Position numbers and translations under genes: made by a program
DNA from: Branchinecta lynchi
Taxonomy: Eukaryota; Arthropoda; Branchiopoda; Anostraca; Branchinectidae
NCBI GenBank assembly: GCA_023053575.1
Contig: JAKZAP010000016.1
Location: forward strand, 12,170,030-12,234,029
Length of the DNA stretch: 64,000 nt
Reading direction: 5' to 3'
The notes under the pieces: generated by a model
Databases searched by the model: none
What the model saw: the letters and a program-made list of their open reading frames with translations, nothing else
Told to the model about the DNA's origin: nothing
Shown: one piece after another, positions 58,101 to 61,595 of the stretch
Position numbering within the stretch: the first letter of the stretch is position 1
How the letters are laid out: each line of letters begins with the position of its first letter

Positions 58101-61070
58101 ATCTTACTCTCAAATCCAAGAGCCCCTTGCATCTTGACAGGAAGTGAGACAGATTTTCCTCTTCCAAACCACATAACGAGCAAGTATAACATGACTTCGG
58201 GTTTCGGGAATTTCTTTCAAATAATTTAACCCTACTCTTAAGAGGGAGACTGTTCGCTCGGATCTGGAACCACAAACGCAGGTTTTCAGCCGGTAAACGT
58301 AACTTAAAATAAAATTCAAAACCAACCGACTCTTTAATATTCCTATAATCTTTCAGAGTCTCTGAATTAACAGTCTGTGCATGCCAAAGTTGAATTTCCT
58401 GATCCTCCTGAACTCGCGCAAAACTGCGACAAAGTTTATCTTGATCAGTTGTAGGACCGAGACCCTCATTCCAAGCATAAGACAGCCCTGCTTTATCAAG
58501 TAGGGCTTTCACTTGAAATGGCCAGGATCTCTTCTTTCCCTGCTTTAATAGTTCCAAATACGCTGCCTTCAACAGCCTCTCATCTGGCAGTTGAAGAAGT
58601 TTTATCCAAAACCTAATAACCTGGACAGCTCTATCTTTCTGCAAAGTACAGAGCCCTAAATCCCCCTTAAGGGCTAGCGTGGGAGTTGTAGGATGGAGCC
58701 CAATTAATTTCTTATAATGTTGCAGCTGAACGGTTTCAAGTTGCGGGATAGCCTCATACCCCCAAAGCTCAGCCCCATAATGGATAGTAGGGCGAATTTT
58801 TGACTGAATATTTGCTTATGCATTTTTAAATTTGTTATTCCACTTATCACTGAATTTCTCAACACAGCAGCAGACACTGCTTTACCTCTACGAATCATTT
58901 CTTTAACATGATCTTTCCAGTTTCCTTTTTCATTCAACAAAAACCCAAGATACTTGAAAGTATCACTTCTTTTTAAATCAGTACCTTTATAGAAAAATTT
59001 GTGATTATTTTTATTATTACCAAAAACTACTATTTCTGTTTTTTTAACATTCAACTTCAGCTTCTTATTGTCCAAATAATCTGCTAATATATTTAACAAC
59101 ATATGGATTTGGATTTCTGGTCGGCCGAAACTGGAAATTTGGTTGAAGCTCGACATCGTTTCTGAAGTCGATTAGAATTCGGTATCGGCATAAGGAGACA
59201 TGTTGATTCGAACTTTGAACTTTACTTCCTTGACGGATGAGCTGGCAAAATTTGCAAAAACCTGGAAATTTGGATTGAAAGGTTCAGCTCTCAATGTCAC
59301 TAGATCTTCTGCTCTAAGTCCAGTTGGCAGGGAATGTTGCTAAAATACGAGGAATTTGGCAAGAAAGATTCTAAAAGACCTTTTTGAAGTCGATTATAGA
59401 TGCGATACTGAAGTAAATGTGCTTGTTGAATCCACATCTGAACTTGATTTCCTCATTTGATTAGTTGCATGGCCGTAAGCAAAAAACATCAAAACGGTAA
59501 CATTTTTGTGCATATATTCAAGCGCTTGATCGTAGATAAATAGCAAAAATGCAAAGGGGTCTCTGCAATGTGCAAGATTCGACTGTCTGGGTCAAGAAGT
59601 CTACTAAATATTACATTTTTGGGATCCCATCGAAACCTTTAGTTTTGATTTAAATGCAGCTGACAAATCAGTTTTGCATTGTCAAATATGTCAGACAATT
59701 TGATGCATTCTCAAGCTCAATATTTCTGCAGAAGGGCTTAAGATCCTAGCTGTTGCTGGTGTATTAAGGGAAGCATTCGAGTAAACTACCAACCTTGACA
59801 GGATTCGGTGACGCTTTATCCATAAAGCTCCTCTTAACCTTATTATACACATCATCTTTGCTATGAGCAGGGGTGACGTAGTGTGCTACCATTGAGCAGA
59901 CGCTTCTTCTAATCTGACGAGAATCGTTGAAAAGTGAATTATCCTTCACCCAACCTGTGAACATTTCCATTCCATGAGCAAGCAGCCTAAAGAAAAGAAT
60001 AAATACAACAGACTACACTAAAAGCGTTTTTCCGCGTCACGATTATGGGCTACAGAAACTTCTGAGTGTTCGCGGTTTTTTATGTCTTACGTACACTTTA
60101 AAAAGTTTCTCCCAGTAAGGATTAAAGTTAAGTGCAGTATTTGACACTGCGATTAATCTTATCTACACTGAGATAAGATTAATCCTAATTAGAGACGAGA
60201 ATATGTCAGTAGAGACAAGATAAATCCCAGTAGAAATCCTGCAAGATTTTTTTTTACAGCGAATTGGTGCCCACTGGATTTTCGGCCGGTGGTGGTTGCA
60301 TCATGGTGGTCAGTCAGTTTTCATTCGGTGACCAGTGCGAATCAGGGTTGCTATACTTGTCGCACGACAGTGTGATTTACTCTGTTTTGTGTGTGTCTCT
60401 ATTGTCCTACACTGTAAAAAGATAATAGTTGCGTTTTTGCCACCATAGTATTTGATACCACGGTCAAAAGGCGTTTTGGAAAGTCTTCATCTCTTTCATC
60501 AAATTTTGTCAAATTGGCGAGAAAGAAGTTTAGCACTAGTGATGTAACTGGATATCAGTTTTGATTTGGGGATGACTTCGAAAAGTGCAATTTCGGCACT
60601 AGTCGTTTTTGCAGAGCAACCGTGTATCAGATACCACGATAACTGCAAAAACGACTAATTGCAGATCCAGTTACCGTGGTAACAGATACCATGGTATCTG
60701 CAAAAACGCAACTAATGTCATCTCTAATTCGGATTAATCTTATCCCAGTAGAGATAAGATTAATCCCAGTAGCAATAACTGCAGTTAACTCCCAGTAGCA
60801 ATAACTGCAGTTAACTTTAATCCTTAATTGGAGAAACTTTTACTGTATAAGTGGATGCAAAAGGCTCCAGAATGAAACCTGTCAACCGTGAGTCCGAAAT
60901 TAACTTACATGACTTCTGACGGCACCCACACGTTGTCTTTCACAGGTTCCTCCTTGAAAAACGTATGTTGGGGTAGTAGCTTGGGATAGAGAAAAACGCG
61001 ACTACTGAATATCCTCTTCAACAGCTCGGGATGAGGTTTGGGTAACATGGGCTTGCTGGCAAGCATCTTA
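15942..61070 (-). CDS. GON4L: GON4L-like chromatin co-regulator (eight exons; 5' end beyond window)
   Basis: Exons on the - strand, in transcript order: 61070-60909, 59986-59794, 54148-53987, 52384-49976, 25576-25217, 21335-21154, 19313-19127, 16172-15942. All have GT donors and AG acceptors, and the phases agree at every junction, giving about 1,290 residues. Recognisable parts are: a conserved N-terminal block (MLPKPHPELLKRIF, then SEVMLLAHGMEMF, then a helix-rich stretch to PVKFYRLFGTAPP); a long acidic and Ser-rich middle with a KRKRRKSKHR nuclear-localisation-like stretch; two PAH-like helical repeats; and a Cys/His motif (CSCVCH...HCYDCGLKFADGKVYI) typical of GON4L. Family knowledge: GON4L and relatives (zebrafish udu, worm gon-4) act in the nucleus with YY1, SIN3 and HDAC1. 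The C-terminal SANT/Myb-like domain of the vertebrate protein is not seen. Assignment is from remembered family motifs. Confidence 0.8.
16173..19126 (-). other. GON4L last intron
   Basis: A dispersed repeat at 16230-16450 is related to 48180-48380 and 52540-52660. There is a (TA)n run near 17761-17778, a MITE end at 17911-17948, and the foldback element listed at 18036-18623. I see nothing coding. Confidence 0.5.
18036..18623. mobile_element. Foldback element, 588 bp
   Basis: The ends AGCAAAATAACTCTAGAGAG and CTCTCTAGAGTTATTTTGCT are inverted repeats. A second inverted pair lies inside (gcgtgttccacccttc / gtaggatggaacacgc), and the centre has nested tagttactatt palindromes. No target duplication recognised. 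Confidence 0.65.
19127..19313 (-). CDS. GON4L: GON4L exon, acidic stretch and Cys/His motif
   Basis: 187 nt; acceptor gagtttcag, donor AAG|GTAAG. It reads (E)DHRAEEVVMNSSDSSND, FEVVKDPSFEEEPPENP, then QQCSCVCHQGASA and AHCYDCGLK. The CxCxCH plus HCxxCGLK arrangement may bind zinc. It continues directly into FADGKVYIR of the next exon, as in GON4L proteins. Confidence 0.82.
19885..20036. mobile_element. MITE, ACTGTAAAAA family, copy 1
   Basis: Ends cactgtcaacaaaaatgttg and tttctttttacagt, with an inner taatcttatc/gataagatta palindrome and the ctgcagt boxes shared with 23215-23381 and 60094-60260. Confidence 0.55.
20332..20485. mobile_element. ATTCCTTCAG-family MITE fragment
   Basis: Starts attccttcagaacaagccga, with an inner cttgccaagaaaggtcgaaa and gcgtatccgttttgta as in the full copy at 31773-31953. 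Its right end is lost at the boundary with the pogo-like MITE. Confidence 0.5.
20499..20938. mobile_element. pogo-like MITE (Tc1/mariner type), copy 1
   Basis: TA|CAGTAGAGGTATACTTATGT ... CATAAGCATACCTCTTCTG|TA: inverted ends of about 25 bp bounded by TA dinucleotides. A CAGT start plus TA is typical of Tc1/mariner-pogo elements. 440 bp, no ORF. Copy 2 at 24462-24903 is in the opposite orientation. Confidence 0.75.
21154..21335 (-). CDS. GON4L: GON4L exon, second PAH-like repeat
   Basis: 182 nt; acceptor cactttcag, donor GA|GTAAGT. It reads TYFKGQPGHVKRIIVALTS, then ATMEAVKGEVIPLLRGHIY and LNNLFLSLLPSEEPHFP. It has the same helix pattern as the preceding exon (GQP..V..I...L, V.PLL.GH..L...FL.LLP). 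Two pogo-like MITEs in opposite orientation flank this exon. Confidence 0.82.
21474..21640. mobile_element. MITE, CCCGATGAAAAATT family, copy 2
   Basis: Begins CCCGATGAAAAATTTTC and ends TAATTTTTCATCGGG, with the same gcatgctactact core as copy 1 but a shorter interior. It lies in a GON4L intron just upstream of the second PAH-like exon. Confidence 0.65.
21755..22145. repeat. Poly(G) run and two ATTCCTTCAG-MITE fragments
   Basis: A G run at about 21755-21771 is followed by two degraded pieces with cttgccaagaaggacc, ctttcagccgaagctgact and gcagtcagcttgggcagaag. The rest of the GON4L intron up to 23215 shows no other feature I can name. Confidence 0.45.
23215..23381. mobile_element. MITE, ACTGTAAAAA family, copy 2
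   Basis: Starts cattgtaaaaagtttttccg and ends gagaaagtttttacagtg, a clear inverted pair, with inner gttaactgcagtatt and aatactgcagtaaac. 167 bp. No target duplication resolved. Confidence 0.7.
23435..24461. mobile_element. hAT-like element, 1.03 kb, ~50-bp TIRs
   Basis: The terminal repeats CAGGGACCCATAAATTTCCT and AGGAAATTTATGGGTCCCTG stay complementary for about 50 bases, to the gggggccagtcatt / aatgactggccccc border. Direct repeat atggtag (23428-23434, 24462-24468) is a 7-bp target duplication. The interior has ~150-bp subrepeats (aatccagaagaaataatttt, tatacgcaagaaagaaaatc). It appears to have inserted at the edge of pogo-like MITE copy 2. Confidence 0.8.
24462..24903. mobile_element. pogo-like MITE, copy 2, inverted relative to copy 1
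   Basis: The right end ATAAGCATACCTCTACTG|TA is the reverse of copy 1's left end. Internal aaaaactaaaacccaaacca and gctgatatcaagtttgtaat are reverse complements of copy 1 at about 20860 and 20610. Confidence 0.75.
24976..25192. mobile_element. hAT-like MITE next to a splice donor
   Basis: TAAAGGAGGGGTATCCAACC and GATTGGATACCCCTCCTGTA are inverted ends of a 217-bp element. In GON4L orientation it starts 24 bases after the end of the first PAH-like exon. No target duplication seen. Confidence 0.65.
25217..25576 (-). CDS. GON4L: GON4L exon, first PAH-like repeat
   Basis: 360 nt, 120 codons, phase 0 at both ends; acceptor tcttttttag, donor gtaagg. It begins with a Lys-rich start (EQELKKSKKKRQQKP), then HVLASLNARPDALTFAHAYIE, then the PAH-like pattern YNQFLALLHSFEESQGALE, LYKMVLEVLTGHDELCNEF, IAFLTPEEAQRCG and ends REFFAVLM. 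The SIN3-type PAH look (Y..FL.LLH.F, L...L..H.EL..EF..FL) is the clearest GON4L signature in the window. Confidence 0.85.
26390..26745 (+). repeat. Dispersed repeat, copy A (inverse of 54190-54490)
   Basis: Shares gacgactctttcacacataa, an aatatgagaagctt stretch and a terminal ttaagagttgtact with the reverse complement of 54190-54490. Nature unknown; no protein homology recognised. Confidence 0.5.
27464..27548 (-). tRNA. tRNA-Tyr(GTA): tRNA-Tyr(GTA), copy 1, 12-nt intron
   Basis: 85 nt. The acceptor stem CCTTCGA pairs with TCGAAGG and is followed by discriminator A. The D arm is TAGCTCAGTTGGTAGAGC, the anticodon loop CTGTAGA carries anticodon GTA, and the T arm is CTGGTTCAAATCCGG. A 12-nt intron (AGGCTAACTGAA) interrupts the loop after position 37, the usual place in eukaryotic tRNA-Tyr. 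A T5 run three bases after the 3' end can terminate Pol III. Its flanks are least like those of the other copies, so it may be the oldest or an outgroup copy. Confidence 0.95.
27773..28774 (+). mobile_element. GGGATCCC-bounded repeat, copy 1
   Basis: The left end (caagaccaaggtttcgatag, ggatcccaaaaa) and the right end (cttaagttttgggatcccaa) are as in copies 4 and 5. In between are ~120-bp subrepeats with a gccgg(g/a)ttccgg(g/c)cgaact core, acttgtccggcgagaaaat and ttcagcatgtc. Near the right end are atttgatcaaaatatctcaa and cggacggacgg. No ORF of its own. Confidence 0.7.
29026..29111 (-). tRNA. tRNA-Tyr(GTA): tRNA-Tyr(GTA), copy 2, 13-nt intron
   Basis: 86 nt with the same mature sequence as copy 1 and intron AGGAATAACTGAA. 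A T10 run follows directly at the 3' end. Upstream of the gene (higher coordinates) lie the shared 'gctccaggcaaaggtgtggc' box and TAGATGGC motifs at 29237-29244 and 29273-29280. Confidence 0.95.
29625..29840 (-). mobile_element. GGGATCCC-bounded repeat, one end only
   Basis: Holds ttttggatcccaccgaaacc and upstream text (gattatggataaatagtaac) shared with 46860-47005 and 59520-59645, so it is an end fragment of the same family. A more decayed piece lies at 30210-30450. Confidence 0.55.
30998..31083 (-). tRNA. tRNA-Tyr(GTA): tRNA-Tyr(GTA), copy 3, 13-nt intron
   Basis: 86 nt with mature sequence as in the other copies and intron AGGAATAACTGAA, identical to copy 2. A T7 run starts one base after the 3' end. 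The downstream flank (about 30740-30997) is shared with copies 4, 5 and 6. The upstream flank lacks a clear TAGATGGC pair. Confidence 0.95.
31655..32265. repeat. AT-rich simple-sequence foldback
   Basis: (AAATTAAAA)-type repeats to the left of 31773 and (TTTTAATTTTT)-type repeats to the right of 31953 are reverse complements of one another, with a MITE exactly between. Beyond 32090 the A-rich form returns. Confidence 0.8.
31773..31953. mobile_element. ATTCCTTCAG-family MITE, complete copy
   Basis: Begins ATTCCTTCAGCTCAAGCTGA and ends TCAGCTTGGGCTGAAGGAAT. 181 bp with inner agctatatttcggcccttct and ggcaagggtcctgttcaggg. Fragments of the family occur near 5121, 17916, 20332, 21800, 22060, 23190, 48088, 49640, 52500, 57485 and 59655. 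Confidence 0.8.
33828..33960 (-). repeat. tRNA-Tyr unit remnant without tRNA
   Basis: Contains the unit's conserved upstream pieces (ggagctcgaggaagggcgtg, aaaccgaaag, aatcgcaatc), then ccactaaatggcact and cctagatggcgggg, in the same order and spacing as upstream of copies 2, 4 and 6. The tRNA gene itself is missing. Confidence 0.6.
34762..35366. mobile_element. hAT-like MITE, 605 bp, 8-bp target duplication (one mismatch)
   Basis: Ends TGGTGTTGGGCGATATT and AATATCGCTCAACACTA, flanked by tcggttgc (34754-34761) and tctgttgc (35367-35374). Subterminal cgatat repeats are frequent. It interrupts the tRNA-Tyr copy 4 unit; the empty site is seen in the copy 5 unit near 38775. Confidence 0.8.
36029..36114 (-). 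tRNA. tRNA-Tyr(GTA): tRNA-Tyr(GTA), copy 4, 13-nt intron
   Basis: 86 nt, intron AGGTGTAACTGAA (as in copy 8), T-run terminator. Upstream motifs TAGATGGC (36251-36258) and CTAGGTGGCAG (36286-36296) are the best CTCF-core-like pair in the array. Confidence 0.95.
36981..38163 (-). mobile_element. GGGATCCC-bounded repeat, copy 2
   Basis: Runs from gtttttgggatcccaaaacg to tttttgggatcccatcgaca. It holds four to six ~120-bp subrepeats (acatgctgagcacgatggtg, attttctcgccggacaagta, tccggaatccggtaaaaacc). Best ordered array of the family in the window. Confidence 0.75.
39100..39185 (-). tRNA. tRNA-Tyr(GTA): tRNA-Tyr(GTA), copy 5, 13-nt intron
   Basis: 86 nt, intron AGGAATAACTGAA, T8 terminator one base after the end. 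The unit around it (38569-39185) is colinear with the copy 4 unit from about 34640, which is interrupted there by a hAT-like element. The upstream TAGATGGC-type motifs are present only in degraded form. Confidence 0.95.
39920..40112 (-). repeat. tRNA-Tyr unit remnant, downstream flank only
   Basis: The string tgaatggagtgcgacaaaat, followed by ggcaaaaacttccttctcgg and a Gly-rich G/C stretch, parallels the flank that precedes copies 3, 5 and 6 on the + strand. Here it runs into a poly(C) tract, with no tRNA. Confidence 0.5.
40215..40600. repeat. ~115-bp tandem repeat, about three units
   Basis: aaattcggtgattaaacgtg, gaattcggtaatgtcaacgg and gtttggtgattaatccgatt mark three diverged units, each with a cattcggtcagt box. 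No coding frame. Confidence 0.6.
41240..43936. repeat. 2.7-kb higher-order tandem repeat ending in a hairpin
   Basis: Small units of about 130-145 bp (ccaagtttcatcccgatccc, tccactttaagcgtttctca, aaatttccggttccctcctc) are grouped in a larger unit with a ~564-bp period (ccgatcacccgttcaaaagt at 42101 and 42665). Many C tracts. The right end has (gaccgaca)n, cggacagaaataacaatcg and a perfect 13-bp-stem hairpin (43904-43933). The open frames here are by-products of the repeat. Confidence 0.8.
43904..43933. other. Perfect hairpin at the edge of the tandem block
   Basis: TATGGCACTTGAG, a 4-base loop TAAG, then CTCAAGTGCCATA, followed by AAAA. CTGA occurs ten bases after the stem. The sequence changes character right after, so this is likely an element end. 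Confidence 0.6.
44384..44409 (-). pseudogene. tRNA-Tyr 3'-end relic (T arm only)
   Basis: About 26 bases (ctcttcgaaccagattttaa and onward to cagtga) match the acceptor 3' strand and T arm of the tRNA-Tyr copies with two or three changes. Sequence normally found further 3' of the tRNA unit follows at once, so the 5' two-thirds of the gene have been deleted. Confidence 0.75.
44547..44632 (-). tRNA. tRNA-Tyr(GTA): tRNA-Tyr(GTA), copy 6, 13-nt intron
   Basis: 86 nt, intron AGGTATAATTGAA, T9 terminator two bases after the end. Upstream motifs TAGATGGC lie at 44749-44756 and ACTAGATGGCGC at 44781-44792. A truncated T-arm relic lies only 138 bp beyond its 3' end. Confidence 0.95.
45052..45490. repeat. 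Dispersed repeat, copy 2 (with 2165-2590)
   Basis: Shares agtttaactgaaaaggcagc, ggggctctag, gtgcgctgcttgcacgacaa and agtaacgcatttttatc, in order, with 2165-2590. It abuts the downstream flank of tRNA-Tyr copy 7. Family unknown. Confidence 0.65.
45599..45682 (-). tRNA. tRNA-Tyr(GTA): tRNA-Tyr(GTA), copy 7, 11-nt intron
   Basis: 84 nt. It has the shortest intron of the set (AGGTAATTGAA), which looks like the copy 6 intron with two bases lost. A long T run follows at the 3' end. The downstream side is fused to a dispersed repeat (45052-45490) also found at 2165-2590. A single clear TAGATGGCGG lies upstream at 45851-45860. Confidence 0.95.
46134..47010 (-). mobile_element. GGGATCCC-bounded repeat, copy 3
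   Basis: Starts ttttaggatcccaaaatatg with a small duplication (gtgtgatgcgatgcctatga twice) and ends tttttgggatcccatcactt. Subrepeats are fewer and more decayed than in copy 2. Confidence 0.65.
47423..47508 (-). tRNA. tRNA-Tyr(GTA): tRNA-Tyr(GTA), copy 8, 13-nt intron
   Basis: 86 nt, intron AGGTGTAACTGAA, T8 terminator. It is the first copy reached in the direction of GON4L transcription. Upstream there is one TAGATGGCGCAG at 47629-47640. Confidence 0.95.
48088..48365. repeat. ATTCCTTC MITE end fused to another dispersed repeat
   Basis: attccttccgcccaagctga and the 'cgacccttcttgcactgtca' piece lead into text (agaagtttcataatagacaa, gccaaaaagcacctgctgaa) that recurs at about 16230-16450, 49550-49650 and 52540-52660. 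Confidence 0.5.
48363..49480 (+). mobile_element. GGGATCCC-bounded repeat, copy 4 (most complete)
   Basis: Left end caagaccaaaggtttcgatg plus GGGATCCCAAAAATT; right end cactTACGTTTTGGGATCCC plus AAAAA. It contains about six ~120-bp subrepeats, then caccaagtttcatcaaaatc, ttcgagagttatcgtgctta, cagacggacagacggac and ttttgcgatgtcataggtat. The reading frame across it (49002-49673) is repeat-derived and not a gene. Confidence 0.75.
49481..49975 (-). other. GON4L intron start, no gene seen
   Basis: 49500-49740 is a dispersed repeat copy ending in an ATTCCTTCAG-MITE piece. 49740-49960 is A/T-rich with nothing I recognise. Confidence 0.45.
49976..52384 (-). CDS. GON4L: GON4L giant central exon, 803 codons
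   Basis: 2,409 nt, phase 0 at both ends. I place the acceptor at gatcttctag|GAG because the sequence behind it (RRSYKRAPVFRPINLSQKVE) stays in frame with the long ORF and a good pyrimidine tract precedes it. The donor is AAG|GTAAGC. The product is low-complexity, rich in Ser, Glu, Asp and Thr, with several acidic stretches (SSDETEESVE near the start, DDPTAADDTVA later), one basic cluster KRKRRKSKHR likely to act in nuclear import, and an Ala/Gly-rich end. I see no folded domain. It is the disordered linker between the N-terminal block and the PAH-like repeats. A long open frame on one strand with flanking conserved exons argues strongly that it is coding. Confidence 0.85.
52385..53440 (-). 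other. GON4L intron upstream of the giant exon
   Basis: Holds a dispersed repeat (52490-52680), a two-unit 43-bp tandem repeat (attcagaattttttattcat, 52755-52845), a non-LTR 3' tail (52870-52935) and a C tract at 53274-53290. No exon seen. Confidence 0.5.
52870..52935 (+). mobile_element. 3' tail of a non-LTR retrotransposon
   Basis: gtgccaattttgatgggaaa, then taaatttttc and (attc)4. A short 3' UTR followed by a tandem tetranucleotide is typical for CR1/L2-like elements. The coding part is gone. Confidence 0.5.
53445..53870 (-). pseudogene. Non-LTR retrotransposon, C-terminal fragment with stops
   Basis: The - strand reads RVAKLRLPSIAYRFFRVDLI, ETFKLINGSYDNFE, then after a frameshift FGNRIVDPWNSLTEDAVN and INSFK. 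This is the conserved tail seen after the reverse-transcriptase domain of many APE-type LINEs (NRVV..WN.LP..VV.A.S...FK). A stop and a frame change break it. It lies in the GON4L intron between 52385 and 53986. Confidence 0.75.
53987..54148 (-). CDS. GON4L: GON4L exon, FYRLFGTAPP segment
   Basis: 162 nt, exactly 54 codons, phase 0 at both ends; acceptor tgtttag, donor gtatgt. It begins FYRLFGTAPPIVDEPEPFF and ends RYRMDIEGYGVVNGK. The exon could be skipped without a frameshift. Broken retroelement and MITE copies lie on both sides. Confidence 0.72.
54190..54490 (-). repeat. Dispersed repeat, copy B
   Basis: Reverse complement of copy A at 26390-26745: the - strand reads gacaactcttttaaacataa, then ggatatgaggatctt. 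It lies just upstream of the GON4L exon 53987-54148. Confidence 0.5.
54921..56154 (+). mobile_element. GGGATCCC-bounded repeat, copy 5, with nested LINE
   Basis: Ends match copy 4 at both sides (caagaccaaagggtttcgat / cttacgttttgggatcccaa). The subrepeat array is cut by a 368-bp non-LTR fragment at 55223-55590. Ends with (cagacggacggacgg) and ttttgcgatgtcatagg. Confidence 0.75.
55223..55590 (+). pseudogene. 5'-truncated non-LTR retrotransposon nested in copy 5
   Basis: An open frame reads RGHPKRIRKLHARTGARCNF, FSNRIVNLWNNLKEGTVAA, ESTEAFKRRLDAEW and ends STRL with TAA at about 55491-55493. This is the C-terminal tail of an APE-type LINE. The tail carries ttttaaggtaa repeats. A 5-bp direct repeat ataac (55218-55222, 55591-55595) is the target duplication within the host subrepeat (normally cttctaacaaattt). 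The coding piece is undamaged, so the insertion is fairly young. Confidence 0.8.
56188..56435. mobile_element. MITE, CCCGATGAAAAATT family, copy 3
   Basis: Begins CAGATGAAAAATTTGTAG and ends TTTTTCATCGGG, with internal gtagcatgtagtagcatcag. It sits between a GGGATCCC-bounded repeat and a non-LTR fragment. Confidence 0.6.
56523..57292 (+). pseudogene. Non-LTR retrotransposon 3' fragment, (TATC)n tail
   Basis: The frame 56600-57154 reads LLGVTFTEDCKFSDHVCNLV, KKGNAALQSITTMKGFGF, LKLAYVTYVRPLLKYACPVW, IESLQIRACRIMLG. This is the thumb/C-terminal region after the RT core (LLGV...W..H......K......L..L........L...Y....RP.L.YA.PVW). A 62-bp segment is duplicated in tandem at its start (from 56523 and 56585). 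The 3' end has (tatc)5. The RT core and endonuclease are absent. Confidence 0.8.
57577..59650 (-). mobile_element. GGGATCCC-bounded repeat, copy 6, split by a LINE
   Basis: One end (gagatcccaaaacgtaagtg, cgtccgtccgtctgtaggca) is at 57577 and the other (tttttgggatcccatcgaaa) at 59618-59645. The family sequence stops at 57860 and resumes at about 59106, with a LINE in between. The outer part holds diverged subrepeats. Confidence 0.7.
57861..59105 (-). pseudogene. 5'-truncated non-LTR retrotransposon, (TATC)n tail
   Basis: On the - strand the RT C-terminal part reads LADYLDNKKLKLNVKKTEIV, VFGNNKNN, SDTFKYLGFLLNEKGNW. After one frameshift near 58810 it reads PTIHYGAELWGYEAIPQLE, then the long frame 58644-58063 with CYTCSLCGLEEENLSHFLSRC, a CCHC-type zinc-finger-like end domain. 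The 3' side has the tail (agat)n on the + strand. The RT catalytic part is missing. Confidence 0.8.
59794..59986 (-). CDS. GON4L: GON4L exon, helix-rich conserved block
   Basis: 193 nt with acceptor ttctttag and donor AAG|GTTGGT, the weakest donor in the gene. It reads LLAHGMEMFTGWVKDN, then DSRQIRRSVCSMVAHYVTP, then DDVYNKVKRSFMDKASPNPVK. Length and pattern (LLA.G...F, then a KN-type helix ending just before FY) match the segment of GON4L that precedes the KFYK/KFYR motif. Confidence 0.72.
60094..60260. mobile_element. MITE, ACTGTAAAAA family, copy 3
   Basis: cactttaaaaagtttctccc ... gcaagatttttttttacagc, with inner gataagattaatcc. It lies in the GON4L intron between 59987 and 60908. Confidence 0.6.
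60413..60848. mobile_element. Composite ACTGTAAAAA-family element
   Basis: Begins cactgtaaaaagataatagt and ends gagaaactttttactgta. The interior has gcgtttttgccacc / ggtatctgcaaaaacgca inverted boxes and a partial duplication of cccagtagcaataactgcag at 60763 and 60790. Confidence 0.55.
60909..61070 (-). CDS. GON4L: GON4L exon, conserved N-proximal block
   Basis: 162 nt with acceptor cttttcag and donor gtaagtt. One base completes a codon from the upstream exon, then KMLASKPMLPKPHPELLKR, RIFSSRVFLYPKLLPQH and VKDNVWVPSEV. The last two bases (AT) pair with G of the next exon to give Met. The MLPK...LLPK block followed by a helix resembles the start of the GON4L homology region. Confidence 0.72.
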
Positions 61071-61595
61071 CTGAAAAGAGAATCAAGCTATATCATACTT
61101 ATGAAACCTTCGGAAATGTACACTTCAGCAATTGTAAAGAATCAAAGGTCATCACATGCACAAGAATAATGAGCAACAGTTTGGAGTTGATGATCTATGC
61201 AATAAATATCACCCAAAACGTCACTCAGATCCCTCTGCCGTTCAAATTAGTGAGCCAGTTGCGCCACACACACACATGTATTAAAGTTTACAGCAGGGGC
61301 AAATTATTTTATTTTTTCGTTATTTGTTTGTGACCCGCTTTTTGCATAACAGCGGAGTATGAATAAAATAGACAAAGTAAAATATACTTATTAAAACACT
61401 TAAACAAAACAATGTAAATAAACATGACAACGGTTGGAAGATTTACACTCCCTACATCTCCTCATACCATGCCCTTCTGAGAGTCACAAACCCCTAGAGA
61501 CGATTCAAAACAGTTAGCATAGATAGATAGATAGATCAGTGTGTTTCGAAAAGGCCATATACACAAACAAACAAAAACAAAAATAGAACTTAAAC
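61071..61595 (-). other. GON4L intron, no gene seen
   Basis: Unique-looking A/T-rich sequence with a (agat)n run at 61517-61535, which may be the tail of another decayed LINE. No exon recognised. Confidence 0.45.
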
